The translations under genes were made by a program, and so were the position numbers. A stretch of 64,000 nt of DNA from an uncultured Sphingorhabdus sp. (lineage in GTDB: Bacteria > Pseudomonadota > Alphaproteobacteria > Sphingomonadales > Sphingomonadaceae): contig CANLOL010000001.1 in the NCBI GenBank assembly GCA_947492905.1, positions 1,404,578 to 1,468,577 of the forward strand, read 5' to 3'. Positions 34,343-43,744 of the stretch are shown in pieces; positions within the stretch are counted from its first letter, which is position 1; each line of letters begins with the position of its first letter. Under the pieces are notes generated by a model that saw only the letters and a list, made by a program, of their open reading frames with translations, ran no database searches and was not told the origin of the DNA.

Positions 34343-37012
34343 ATGACCCAGAATAAACAATATGTATTTCGATTTGGCGGCGGTATTGCCGAGGGCAATG
34401 CGGGTGATAAAAACCTGCTTGGTGGCAAAGGTGCGAACCTAGCCGAAATGGCGAGCATTGGGCTGCCAGTGCCTCCGGGATTTACGGTTAGCACTGAAAT
34501 GTGCACACGCTATTATGATGATGGCGAGGTTTATCCCGATAGCCTGCGCGAAGAAATTGCCAATGGCATTGCGCATATTGAGGAAATAACGGGCAAAAGC
34601 TTTGGCGATACTTCTGACCCGCTGCTGGTTTCTGTGCGCTCTGGTGCGCGTGTCTCTATGCCCGGTATGATGGACACTGTGCTCAACCTTGGGCTTAATG
34701 ATGAAACCGTCGTGGGCCTTGCCCAGACATCGGGCGATGATCGCTTCGCATGGGATAGCTATCGCCGTTTTGTGCAAATGTATGCTGATGTGGTGCTGGG
34801 GGTTGACCATGGATTGTTCGAAGAAGCATTAGAAATCACCAAAGAAGATAATGGTTTTTTCACCGATACTGAATTGGAAGCTGGACATTGGGAATCTCTT
34901 GTTGGCGAATATAAAAAGATTGTCGAAAATGAATATGGCAAGCCTTTCCCCCAAGATGTGCATGAGCAATTATGGGGTGCGATGACCGCAGTGTTTGGTA
35001 GCTGGGAATCAGACCGTGCTAAGGTCTACCGCCGCTTGAATGATATTTCGAGCGCATGGGGCACAGCGGTGAATATCCAAGCGATGGTATTTGGTAATAT
35101 GGGCGAGACTTCGGCAACGGGTGTTGCCTTTACTAGAAATCCATCGGATGGTGATGCGCGCTATTATGGTGAGTTCCTAATCAATGCACAGGGCGAAGAT
35201 GTGGTCGCCGGTATCCGCACGCCGCAATATTTAACGCTGGCTGCGCGCGAAGAAGCGGGTGCGAAACCATTGTCGATGGAAGAAGCTATGCCAGAGACAT
35301 TTACCGAGCTTGCCGGTGTTTTCGATATGTTAGAGAAACATTATCGCGATATGCAGGATATTGAATTTACGGTGGAGCGCGGCAAATTATGGATGCTGCA
35401 AACGCGTAGCGGTAAGCGCACGGCCAAAGCGGCGCTGAAAATTGCCGTTGATATGGTTGCGGAAAAGCTGATTAGCGAAGATGAAGCGGTGCTGCGCGTT
35501 GACCCTATGGCGCTTGATCAATTATTGCATCCTACATTGGACCCTGATGCGCACCGTGATGTGGTGACCAAAGGCTTGCCGGCATCGCCGGGCGCCGCAT
35601 CGGGCATTATCACATTTGATGCTGATACGGCTGAGAAACGCAATGAAATGGGCGATAGCGTGATTTTGGTGCGTATTGAAACATCTCCCGAAGATATTCA
35701 CGGCATGCACGCCGCTAGAGGCATATTAACAGCGCGCGGCGGTATGACGAGCCATGCTGCGGTTGTAGCGCGCGGCATGGGGCGTCCATGCGTATCGGGT
35801 GCTGGTTCGCTGATTATCGATGCAAAGGCCAAGACTTTGCGCGTGGGCGATCGTAGTTTTGGCGAAGGTGATTTGCTGACCATTGATGGATCGAACGGCG
35901 AAGTGATGGCAGGCGAAGTGGCTACTTTGCAACCCGAATTGGTCGGTGATTTTGGTACGCTGATGGTTTGGGCGGATAAAGGACGCAGGCTGAATGTGCG
36001 CGCCAATGCAGAGACGCCTTTGGATGCACAAGTTGCGCGTGATTTTGGCGCAGAGGGTATTGGGCTGTGCCGCACCGAGCATATGTTCTTTGATGCAGCC
36101 CGTATCGCCGCCGTGCGCGAGATGATTTTGGCCGACAAAGAAAAAGGCCGCCGCGTAGCTCTGGAAAAATTATTACCCGAACAACGCAGCGATTTTGCGG
36201 CTTTGTTTGAAGTGATGGCAGGATTGCCGGTTACAATACGTTTGCTCGATCCACCTTTGCACGAATTTTTGCCGCACCATGAGAGCGAATTTGCTGTTGT
36301 GGCCGAAGCGGCTGGCGTAAGCGTCGATGTGCTCAAACAGCGCGCTGCTGAATTGCATGAATTTAACCCAATGCTGGGCCATAGAGGGTGCCGACTTGGC
36401 GTTACCTATCCAGAGATTTATGAGATGCAAGCGCGGGCGATATTTGAGGCCGCATTGGACGTAGCAGCCAAAAGCGGTGCTGCGCCAATCCCAGAGATTA
36501 TGGTGCCATTGGTCGGCACGAAACGCGAGCTTGAATTGATGAAAGATGTCATCGATCAAACAGCTAAAGCGGTGTTTGCCGAGCGCGATAGCAAAGTTGA
36601 ATATTTGGTTGGCACAATGATCGAATTACCGCGCGCGGCATTGATGGCGGATAAAATTGCCGAAACGGGCGAGTTTTTCTCTTTTGGTACGAATGATTTA
36701 ACGCAAACCACATTGGGCGTATCGCGCGATGATGCGGCGCGTTTCCTAACCCAATATGTCGATAAAGGCATATATGCGCGTGATCCATTTGTCAGCCTCG
36801 ACATTGAAGGCGTTGGCCAATTAATCGAATTAGCAGCGCAGCGCGGACGCGCGACAAAGCCCGATATTAAGCTTGGGATTTGCGGCGAACATGGCGGCGA
36901 TCCCGAATCAATTGCATTTTGTGAGAAAATCGGCCTCGATTATGTCAGCGCATCGCCATATCGTGTTCCCATTGCCCGATTAGCAGCAGCACAAGCAGCG
37001 CTGCGGAAATAG
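34343..37012 (+). CDS. ppdK: Pyruvate, phosphate dikinase
   Basis: An 889-residue enzyme that converts pyruvate, ATP and phosphate reversibly to phosphoenolpyruvate, AMP and pyrophosphate. Domains in order: ATP-grasp nucleotide-binding (residues 1-340, GGKGANLAEMASIGLPVPPGFT), phosphohistidine domain with GGMTSHAAVVARGMGRPCVSG (catalytic His at about 457), and PEP/pyruvate barrel with GLCRTEHMFF and the active-site GICGEHGGDP cysteine. Full length. Single gene; with aceA it would allow gluconeogenesis from acetate. GGGCTAAGAAAAG precedes the ATG. Confidence 0.97.
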   Translation: MTQNKQYVFRFGGGIAEGNAGDKNLLGGKGANLAEMASIGLPVPPGFTVSTEMCTRYYDDGEVYPDSLREEIANGIAHIEEITGKSFGDTSDPLLVSVRSGARVSMPGMMDTVLNLGLNDETVVGLAQTSGDDRFAWDSYRRFVQMYADVVLGVDHGLFEEALEITKEDNGFFTDTELEAGHWESLVGEYKKIVENEYGKPFPQDVHEQLWGAMTAVFGSWESDRAKVYRRLNDISSAWGTAVNIQAMVFGNMGETSATGVAFTRNPSDGDARYYGEFLINAQGEDVVAGIRTPQYLTLAAREEAGAKPLSMEEAMPETFTELAGVFDMLEKHYRDMQDIEFTVERGKLWMLQTRSGKRTAKAALKIAVDMVAEKLISEDEAVLRVDPMALDQLLHPTLDPDAHRDVVTKGLPASPGAASGIITFDADTAEKRNEMGDSVILVRIETSPEDIHGMHAARGILTARGGMTSHAAVVARGMGRPCVSGAGSLIIDAKAKTLRVGDRSFGEGDLLTIDGSNGEVMAGEVATLQPELVGDFGTLMVWADKGRRLNVRANAETPLDAQVARDFGAEGIGLCRTEHMFFDAARIAAVREMILADKEKGRRVALEKLLPEQRSDFAALFEVMAGLPVTIRLLDPPLHEFLPHHESEFAVVAEAAGVSVDVLKQRAAELHEFNPMLGHRGCRLGVTYPEIYEMQARAIFEAALDVAAKSGAAPIPEIMVPLVGTKRELELMKDVIDQTAKAVFAERDSKVEYLVGTMIELPRAALMADKIAETGEFFSFGTNDLTQTTLGVSRDDAARFLTQYVDKGIYARDPFVSLDIEGVGQLIELAAQRGRATKPDIKLGICGEHGGDPESIAFCEKIGLDYVSASPYRVPIARLAAAQAALRK

Positions 37013-37115
37013 GGTTGTTTGGACTGAAAAATAGACTTTCGTTCGAATAATTTGTGATGAATTAAGAAAAGGGCTTGCCTAGAGCGTAAACGCCGCTTAT
37101 GTGCAGCCCTTCGAT

Positions 37116-37192
37116 GCGCCCGTAGCTCAGCTGGATAGAGTACCTGACTACGAATCAGGGGGCCGGGAGTTCGAATCTCTCCGGGCGCACCA
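37116..37192 (+). tRNA. tRNA-Arg (ACG)
   Basis: A 77-base cloverleaf including an encoded CCA end. Acceptor arms are GCGCCCG and CGGGCGC, the anticodon stem is CCTGA/TCAGG with loop CTACGAA (anticodon ACG at 37150-37152) and the T-loop is GTTCGAATC. A34 would be edited to inosine by TadA. It lies only 25 bases before the queC ATG. Confidence 0.97.
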
Positions 37193-37217
37193 TTTTCCTC
37201 TCAAACTGAGAGCAGAT

Positions 37218-37928
37218 ATGACGAATAATCACAATAATCAAAAACCCTCTGCGATCATCCTCCTCTCTGGTGGATTGGATTCAATGGTTGTTGCTGGCTT
37301 AGCCAAGGCACAGGGCTATAATCTTATCGCGCTGACGATTGATTATAACCAACGCCATAGGGTTGAGCTGGAAGCTGCTGCGACTATTGCCAATCATTTA
37401 GGCGCGGCTGAGCATATCATATTACCATTAGATTTAACGCGCTTTGGCGGCAGCGCCTTAACCGCCGATATTGATGTCCCCAAAGATGGGGTGGATGAAA
37501 CCTCTATTCCCATCACTTATGTGCCGGCGCGCAATACGATATTCCTATCGCTCTGTCTGGGACTGGCCGAGGCACGCGGTGCGCGTGATTTGTTCATAGG
37601 CGTTAATGCGCTGGATTATTCGGGCTATCCCGATTGCCGCCCTGAATTTATCAAATCTTTCGAAGCTATGGCGAACCTAGCGACTAAGGCTGGCGTTGAG
37701 AGCGCAGAAAAAGAAGGGCAGGGTTTTACCGTCCACACCCCGCTACTGCATATGAGCAAAGCGCAAATAGCCAGCGAAGCCGCGAAATTAGGGCTTGATA
37801 GCGCGATGAGCTGGTCATGCTATGATCCCACCGATGAGGGGCTAGCCTGCGGGCAATGTGATAGCTGTCGTTTGCGCCAGAAAGGTTTTGCCGATGCAGG
37901 GCTTGCCGATGGCACGCAATACGCATGA
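37218..37928 (+). CDS. queC: 7-cyano-7-deazaguanine synthase
   Basis: A 236-residue enzyme that turns 7-carboxy-7-deazaguanine into preQ0 with ATP and ammonia, for queuosine in tRNA. The N-terminal PP-loop is [16 protein letters not shown]; the C-terminal zinc site is [20 protein letters not shown] (four Cys). I start at the ATG at 37218; the longer frame begins inside the tRNA and cannot be right. Its stop overlaps the queE ATG (ATGA). Confidence 0.97.
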   Translation: MTNNHNNQKPSAIILLSGGLDSMVVAGLAKAQGYNLIALTIDYNQRHRVELEAAATIANHLGAAEHIILPLDLTRFGGSALTADIDVPKDGVDETSIPITYVPARNTIFLSLCLGLAEARGARDLFIGVNALDYSGYPDCRPEFIKSFEAMANLATKAGVESAEKEGQGFTVHTPLLHMSKAQIASEAAKLGLDSAMSWSCYDPTDEGLACGQCDSCRLRQKGFADAGLADGTQYA

Positions 37929-38554
37929 GCTATGCGGTTAAAGAGGCTTTCTTAACGCTGCAAGGTGAAGGCGTGCATGCTGGACGGCGCGCTGTATTTT
38001 TGCGCTTTACTGGATGTAATTTATGGAGCGGTCTAGAAAAAGATCGCAGCCAAGCCATCTGCCAATTTTGCGATACTGATTTTGTCGGCATGGATGGGGC
38101 AAATGGTGGCCGCTATGATGTAACTTCTCTGGCCGATATGGTGGCTGCATTATGGGGCGCAGGGCGCGAAGAGCGCTTTATCGTTCTAACGGGGGGTGAA
38201 CCTATGCTACAGGTTGATAAGCCCTTGTTGGATGCTTTGCATGAAAAGGGCTTTTTCATCGCCATGGAGAGCAATGGCACAATAGCGGCTCTGCCCGATA
38301 TTGATTGGCTGTGTATCAGCCCAAAAGCAGGCAGCGAATTGGTGCAAAAATCGGGCGATGAGCTGAAATTAGTCTGGCCGCAAGCCGGCAGCGATTGGCA
38401 AATGATGGAGAGCCTTGATTTCGATCATTTCCTCATCCAACCGATGGATAGTGAAGCGCATCAAGCCAATATTGAGGCGAGCATAGAATTTGTGCAAGCG
38501 AACCCTAAATGGCGATTATCGCTGCAAAATCACAAAATATTGGGTTTGGCTTAA
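37925..38554 (+). CDS. queE: 7-carboxy-7-deazaguanine synthase (radical SAM)
   Basis: A 209-residue radical SAM enzyme that makes 7-carboxy-7-deazaguanine from 6-carboxytetrahydropterin. The cluster motif is the expanded form, with the first Cys in FTGCNLWSG and the CxxC in [10 protein letters not shown], as in proteobacterial Que[12 protein letters not shown]-like [14 protein letters not shown] is the SAM-binding strand. Overlaps queC. queD and queF are not in this window. Confidence 0.96.
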   Translation: MSYAVKEAFLTLQGEGVHAGRRAVFLRFTGCNLWSGLEKDRSQAICQFCDTDFVGMDGANGGRYDVTSLADMVAALWGAGREERFIVLTGGEPMLQVDKPLLDALHEKGFFIAMESNGTIAALPDIDWLCISPKAGSELVQKSGDELKLVWPQAGSDWQMMESLDFDHFLIQPMDSEAHQANIEASIEFVQANPKWRLSLQNHKILGLA

Positions 38555-38712
38555 TATTTAGCTTAATATTGGGCCTGATATTGAGATTAAATATTCTAAA
38601 GACATATTATAAAGAATTTGAAAATTCCCATAAATTATAAAATATGCTTAAAATTTGACTCTTTTGAATTTCTTTGACAGTCTCTTGATTGAGAGAGTCA
38701 GAGGAGAGAGAT

Positions 38713-39093
38713 ATGGCAGCCAGCAGCGCAGCAAGAGCAGGTGCATCCCAAAAGCGTGCATCATCAAAAACCAAAAAAAGCTATACTAAGCGCATTAGCG
38801 ATAATATCGCTTATGCTTTGATCGTCTATACAATGATGCTGATATTCTTGGTCGCGGGTGCTATAAAAACCAGCGGCACTTCGGTCATGCCCTATATTAT
38901 GCTGATGTTATTTGTGGCTGTGGTCATCCCATTGGCGCGTAAATTAGAGAAAAAATGGGAAATGCTTGATCAGAGCGAATTAAGCGATAGCAGCTTAAAC
39001 CGCCGTTATAATATTGATCGTGTTAAATTATGGATAGGGACATTGGTGTTCCCCTTATTCTTAATGGGTGTTTGCACTGTTATATCCGGATAA
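38713..39093 (+). CDS. Small membrane protein of unknown function
   Basis: A 126-residue protein with a basic Ser/Lys-rich N-terminus (residues 1-28) and three hydrophobic segments (about 35-55, 63-80 and 102-124). No recognised family. The ATG at 38713 follows GAGGAGAGA by a few bases, a strong ribosome binding site. It lies alone between queE and pmbA. Confidence 0.65.
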   Translation: MAASSAARAGASQKRASSKTKKSYTKRISDNIAYALIVYTMMLIFLVAGAIKTSGTSVMPYIMLMLFVAVVIPLARKLEKKWEMLDQSELSDSSLNRRYNIDRVKLWIGTLVFPLFLMGVCTVISG

Positions 39094-39178
39094 TTGAGCC
39101 CGAAAAAAATAAATAGCTTGGTCTGAAAATCAGCGAACAGCGATTGACGCGCGCTGCTTGCCAGCCTAAGCCATTGCA

Positions 39179-40513
39179 ATGTTAACGACAAAAGAAGCAC
39201 AAGAACGTGCGCAAAATTTAGTAGAAATGGCAATGAAGAGCGGCGCTGATGCTGCGGATGCTTTTTACTCTTGCGATGCATCATTGGACGTAGAAGTAAG
39301 GCTAGGCGCATTAGAAGGCGTGGGCCGATCAGAGGGCGAAGATATTAGCTTGCGGGTTTTTATCGGGCAACAATCTTCGACCATTTCATCCTCTAATATG
39401 AATATGCAAATCCTCACTGATTTGGTGGATCGTGCCTTGGATATGGCCAAAGAAACGCCCGCCGATGAATTTGCAGGGCTTGCCCCCGAAGATATGATAA
39501 TGCGCAGCGATATTCCAGATTTGGATTGCGATGATGGTGGGGACCCATCGCCAGAGGCTTTGCGCGAAATAGCTATGGAATGCGAAGATGCAGCGCGCGC
39601 CGTGTCTGGCGTTACCAATAGCGCAGGTGCAGGGATGAGCGCAGGGCGCAGCATTTATGCGCTCGCCACCAGCCACGGATTTACGGGCGGACGCACAACA
39701 TCATCTTATAATAGCAGCGTCAGCGTTATTGCCGGTGAAGGCGATAATATGGAGCGCGATTATGCGTGGCGCAGTGCGCGCCATTTGAGCGATTTGGAAC
39801 AGGCCAGCTCAATCGGAAAACGCGCTGGCGAGCGCACCGTTAAACGGCTTAACCCTGTCGAAGTGAAAAGTGGCAATATGCCTATCCTATTTGATCCGCG
39901 CGTTGGGGCGTCTTTGGTGGGGCATTTTGTGGGTGCGATTAGCGGCCCTGCTATTGCCAGAAAAACTAGCTTTCTATTGGAAAAATTGGGACAGCAAATA
40001 TTTGATAGCAGCGTAAATATAATTGATGATCCGCTGCGGTTGCGCGGATTAGCATCGCGTGCATTTGACGGTGAAGGATTGCCAAGAGCGCGCTCATCCT
40101 TGATTGAAAATGGTGTGCTTAATGGATGGTTGCTGGACAGCGCATCAGCACGGCAATTGGGGTTAAAACCAACGGGTCATGCGTCTTTAGGCGGCGGGAT
40201 TAGCACAACTAATGTCTATATTGAAGCGGGTGCGTTGAGCGTTGATGATATGATGGCCGATATAGCTGAGGGTATTTATATCACCGAATTAGCAGGGCAG
40301 GGCGTTAATCCTGTGACGGGCGATTATAGCCGCGGTGCAAGCGGGCATATTATCCGAAATGGCGTGATTGGCGAAGCGGTCAGCGAGATTACTATCGCGG
40401 GTAATTTAATCGATATGTTTGCGGCTATGCGCGCTGCCAATGATTTGGAATTTATTCGCGGTACGAATGTCCCAACGCTGCGGATTGATGGCATGATGGT
40501 GGCGAGTGGATAG
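39179..40513 (+). CDS. pmbA: TldE/PmbA family peptidase subunit
   Basis: A 444-residue TldE (PmbA) protein, the partner of metalloprotease TldD in processing microcin precursors and degrading unfolded peptides. The typical regions are seen: AMKSGADAADAFYS near the start, GHFVGAISGPAIARKTSFL in the middle and GINPVTGDYSRGASG-like GVNPVTGDYSRGASG near the end. As in other TldE proteins there is no HExxxH. tldD itself is not in the window. The stop overlaps cysQ. Confidence 0.94.
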   Translation: MLTTKEAQERAQNLVEMAMKSGADAADAFYSCDASLDVEVRLGALEGVGRSEGEDISLRVFIGQQSSTISSSNMNMQILTDLVDRALDMAKETPADEFAGLAPEDMIMRSDIPDLDCDDGGDPSPEALREIAMECEDAARAVSGVTNSAGAGMSAGRSIYALATSHGFTGGRTTSSYNSSVSVIAGEGDNMERDYAWRSARHLSDLEQASSIGKRAGERTVKRLNPVEVKSGNMPILFDPRVGASLVGHFVGAISGPAIARKTSFLLEKLGQQIFDSSVNIIDDPLRLRGLASRAFDGEGLPRARSSLIENGVLNGWLLDSASARQLGLKPTGHASLGGGISTTNVYIEAGALSVDDMMADIAEGIYITELAGQGVNPVTGDYSRGASGHIIRNGVIGEAVSEITIAGNLIDMFAAMRAANDLEFIRGTNVPTLRIDGMMVASG

Positions 40514-41300
40514 AAGCTTACCACAGCTTGAAGATATTATTGATGTAGCGCATCAAGCAGGGCAATTTGCACTTAGTAAATGGCGAGAGGGTGATATGCC
40601 CGATGCTAAGATTTGGGATAAGAGCGCCGATCATCCTGTGTGCGATATTGATATTGCTGTTGATCGTTTTCTGAAAATAAAATTGCAGCAATTATATCCT
40701 ATGGCGGGGTGGCTGTCAGAGGAAACGGCGGACGATGCAGAAAGATTAGGGCATCGTTATAATTGGTCCGTAGATCCCATAGATGGCACGCGCGATTATA
40801 TCGCGGGCAAGACGGGTTGGTGCGTCTCCATTGCCTTTTTGGATGGGGATAAACCCATTTTGGCAGTCTTAGCTGCACCTGCTGAAGATGCATTATTTTC
40901 GGCATCAATGGGCGGCGGGGCATTTCGCAATGGCCGCAAATTATGGGCAAGCAAACGCCAGATAATGAAGGGTTCGCGTATTCCTGCGGATAAATTATTC
41001 AAAGATGATAATTTATTAACATTGGTTCCCAAACCCAATAGCATAGCATTGCGCATGGCCATGGTTGCTTGTGATGCAGCCGATGTATTGGCATCGGTGC
41101 GCATGGGTAATGAATGGGATATAGTGGCGGCGCATTTAATCGCGAGCGAGGCTGGCGCATTTGTCAGCGATGCTTATGGAAAAGCCATAAAATATAATAA
41201 ATTCAAGCCAATAGATTTTGGCATGATATGCTGTGCGCCCGCTTTGAAAGATGATGTGATGGAGCGTATCAAACCTGTGGCGGATAGATTATTCGCTTAA
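40506..41300 (+). CDS. cysQ: 3'(2'),5'-bisphosphate nucleotidase / inositol monophosphatase family
   Basis: A 264-residue lithium-sensitive phosphatase. Metal-binding motifs are GWLSEETAD (Glu), WSVDPIDGTRDYIAG (DPxDGT) and the C-terminal GNEWDIVAAHLIASEAGA (WD). CysQ removes the 3' phosphate from PAP; general inositol phosphatase activity is the alternative. The start is GTG at 40506, 8 bases inside pmbA, an order common in alphaproteobacteria. The 3' end overlaps convergent crtB by 12 bases. Confidence 0.9.
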   Translation: MDRSLPQLEDIIDVAHQAGQFALSKWREGDMPDAKIWDKSADHPVCDIDIAVDRFLKIKLQQLYPMAGWLSEETADDAERLGHRYNWSVDPIDGTRDYIAGKTGWCVSIAFLDGDKPILAVLAAPAEDALFSASMGGGAFRNGRKLWASKRQIMKGSRIPADKLFKDDNLLTLVPKPNSIALRMAMVACDAADVLASVRMGNEWDIVAAHLIASEAGAFVSDAYGKAIKYNKFKPIDFGMICCAPALKDDVMERIKPVADRLFA

Positions 41301-42239
41301 GGCCCGCGTCCATAATCCTTCTCTGGAAACAGGGGCAGGGTCTTTCATACTATCGGCAGATGCGGCGATAAAATGGGTGAATTTTTCTAATTTGCTTACA
41401 TATTGGCGATGGTCCCATGCTTTATCTTGGGCGGCTAACACTTTTACAGCAATGTCGCCATATATATTGGCCGCTGCATGGATTGCGATGCGCGATCTAA
41501 AGGGAAGTTTTGCAGCGCCAACGCGCGCAGATGCATTATAAAGTGCAGAGGCTTTGCAAAGGCGGGCCGATAATTTGGCCAGCGCAGACCGGTAATGCGG
41601 GCGCATAATCTCGCCCGGTTCAATATCCATTTCCACCAACCATATAATGGGCAGATAACATCTATCATTGGCAGCATCATCGCCAATATCGCGCGCTATA
41701 TTCGCCAATTGAAATGCTATGCCCAAATCACAAGCGCGGTCTAATGTTGCTTTGTCATGATGTGATATGCCCATGATTTGTGCCATGATAATGCCAACGG
41801 CGCCCGCGACATGATAACAATATTGATAGAGATCATCCTCACTGCGGGGGCGCCATTGTTCAGCATCCAGAGCAAAGCCCTCGATAATGTCATTGATGAG
41901 TTTTTTCTCAATAGGATGGTCTTGTAATAATAGCCCTAGTGCATCAAAAGCTTCATCGCCGCTATTTTTCCCTTGATATGCGAGGGTCGTCATTTCGCGA
42001 ATGGATGCTATGCGTTTGCGGGCTTCTTGGCGGGTGTTGAATAAAGCGGTATCTTGCCGCGCATGGCCATGATCTTGACCATCGGTAATATCATCGCAGC
42101 GCCTGCACCATGCATAAAATAGCATGACTTTATCGCGCGTTTCTGCATCAAATAATTTGGATGCAAAGGCAAAGCTTTTTGACCCTTTTTCTATGCTTGA
42201 TAGAGCATAAGCGTTAAGGGCATCGCGATCATAGGGCAT
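41289..42239 (-). CDS. crtB: Phytoene synthase
   Basis: A 316-residue prenyltransferase that joins two geranylgeranyl diphosphates into phytoene. Aspartate motifs are FYAWCRRCDDITDG (about residues 44-57) and QLANIARDIGDDAANDRCYLP (about 180-200), and YCYHVAGAVG is typical of the family. It begins two bases after crtI, so the two are surely co-transcribed. Squalene synthase-like enzymes are related, but the crt context decides. Confidence 0.94.
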   Translation of the reverse strand: MPYDRDALNAYALSSIEKGSKSFAFASKLFDAETRDKVMLFYAWCRRCDDITDGQDHGHARQDTALFNTRQEARKRIASIREMTTLAYQGKNSGDEAFDALGLLLQDHPIEKKLINDIIEGFALDAEQWRPRSEDDLYQYCYHVAGAVGIIMAQIMGISHHDKATLDRACDLGIAFQLANIARDIGDDAANDRCYLPIIWLVEMDIEPGEIMRPHYRSALAKLSARLCKASALYNASARVGAAKLPFRSRIAIHAAANIYGDIAVKVLAAQDKAWDHRQYVSKLEKFTHFIAASADSMKDPAPVSREGLWTRALSE

Positions 42240-42241
42240 AT

Positions 42242-43723
42242 TTATAACATATCTTCTATCATCAATTCAGCGGTAGCTTTTGCACTGCCAACCACGCCGG
42301 GTATGCCCGCCCCTGGGTGCGTGCCTGCGCCAATGAAATAAAGGTTATCAATCACATCATCACGATTATGAACACGAAACCAAGCGCTTTGGGTTAGGGT
42401 CGGCTCTAGGCTAAAGGCGCTGCCCAAATGGGCGTTAAGATCGGTGCTGAAATCTTGCGGTGTGTAATGGAATTTGGTGATGATACGATCATGAATATCG
42501 GGGATAAGGCGTTGGCCAATTTCATCCAAAATCCGCTTTTCATATATCGGCCCCATTTCATCCCAATCAATCGGTAATTTCCCCTGATGCGGAACGGGCG
42601 CAAGAACATAAAATGTGCTATGGCCTTCGGGTGCCATTTGAGGGTCTGTTACCGTTGGATGGTGCAGATAGAGCGAGAAATCTTCGGGCAATACGCCATT
42701 GCCATAAATATCGTCGAGCAAGCCTTTATAACGTGGGCCAAATAAAATCATATGATGCGGTATGCCGGGCCATGTCCCTTTTAGGCCGAAATGCACTACG
42801 AATAGCGACGGCGAATATGTTTTCTTCATCAAGCTATTGGTGACTTTTGCACTGCGGCTCTCATGTTCCAATAGATCGCGGTAGCTGTGCATGACATCGG
42901 CATTGGATGCTGCGGCATCGAATGTATCTTTATAGCCAGATGCGGTTTCAATACCGGTCACGCTATCGCCAGAGGTCGTGATTTTGGTGACAGGATCATC
43001 AAGGCGTATTTGCCCGCCGATACGTTCAAAATGGCGCACCATAGCGGCGATAAGCTGGCTCGTACCGCCCTTTGCAAACCATACACCGCCAAGGCGCTCT
43101 AATTTGTGGATTAGCGCATATATTGCGCTGGTCGCCATTGGGTTGCCGCCTACTAACAGCGATTGAAAGGAGAGGAATTCGCGGATTTTCTCATTCTTCA
43201 CATATTTGGAAACCATCGAATAGACGCTGCGCCATGCTTGGTGTTTGGCCAACTCTGGGGCGGCCACTATCATAGATTTGAAATCCAAAAATGCTTTTGT
43301 GCCGAGTTTGACATAGCCTTGTTCAAATAATGAACCGCTATATTCCAAAAATTGCTCATATCCTGCAACATCATCGGGGGCTATTTTGGCAATTTCAGCA
43401 TGCAATTGCTCTGTATCATTCACATAATCAAAATTGGTGCCATCGGGCCAATTGAGGCGATAAAAAGGGGATACGGGCATGAGCTCAATATCATCGGCCA
43501 TCTTGTGATCGCTGAGCGCCCATAATTGCTCTAAGCAATCCGGATCGGTAATGACGGTCGGGCCAGCATCAAAAAAGAAGCCTTCTTTCTCCCAATAATA
43601 AGCACGGCCACCGGCTTTATCGCGCCCTTCAAAAATCACCGTTTCAATGCCAGCTGATTGCAACCTTATCGCCAAAGCAAGTCCGCCAAAACCTGAACCA
43701 ATAACCGCTGCTTTCTTTGTCAT
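42242..43723 (-). CDS. crtI: Phytoene desaturase
   Basis: A 493-residue FAD enzyme converting phytoene to lycopene in four steps. The FAD motif GSGFGGLALAIRLQSAG (residue 8 on) is followed by GRDKAGGRAYYWEKEGFFFDAGPTVI; the C-terminal signature GAGTHPGAGIPGVVGSAKATAEL is intact. Length is normal. It lies 21 bases after crtY and 2 before crtB. Confidence 0.96.
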   Translation of the reverse strand: MTKKAAVIGSGFGGLALAIRLQSAGIETVIFEGRDKAGGRAYYWEKEGFFFDAGPTVITDPDCLEQLWALSDHKMADDIELMPVSPFYRLNWPDGTNFDYVNDTEQLHAEIAKIAPDDVAGYEQFLEYSGSLFEQGYVKLGTKAFLDFKSMIVAAPELAKHQAWRSVYSMVSKYVKNEKIREFLSFQSLLVGGNPMATSAIYALIHKLERLGGVWFAKGGTSQLIAAMVRHFERIGGQIRLDDPVTKITTSGDSVTGIETASGYKDTFDAAASNADVMHSYRDLLEHESRSAKVTNSLMKKTYSPSLFVVHFGLKGTWPGIPHHMILFGPRYKGLLDDIYGNGVLPEDFSLYLHHPTVTDPQMAPEGHSTFYVLAPVPHQGKLPIDWDEMGPIYEKRILDEIGQRLIPDIHDRIITKFHYTPQDFSTDLNAHLGSAFSLEPTLTQSAWFRVHNRDDVIDNLYFIGAGTHPGAGIPGVVGSAKATAELMIEDML

Positions 43724-43744
43724 TATAGGGTCTATACTTTCATT

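Noticed and set aside
37116-37192. tRNA-Arg as an integration (att) site
   Set aside because: No integrase and no repeated tRNA 3' end nearby; queC and queE follow at once.
37101-37217. A longer queC start
   Set aside because: The extension would be translated tRNA sequence; a proper ATG lies at 37218.
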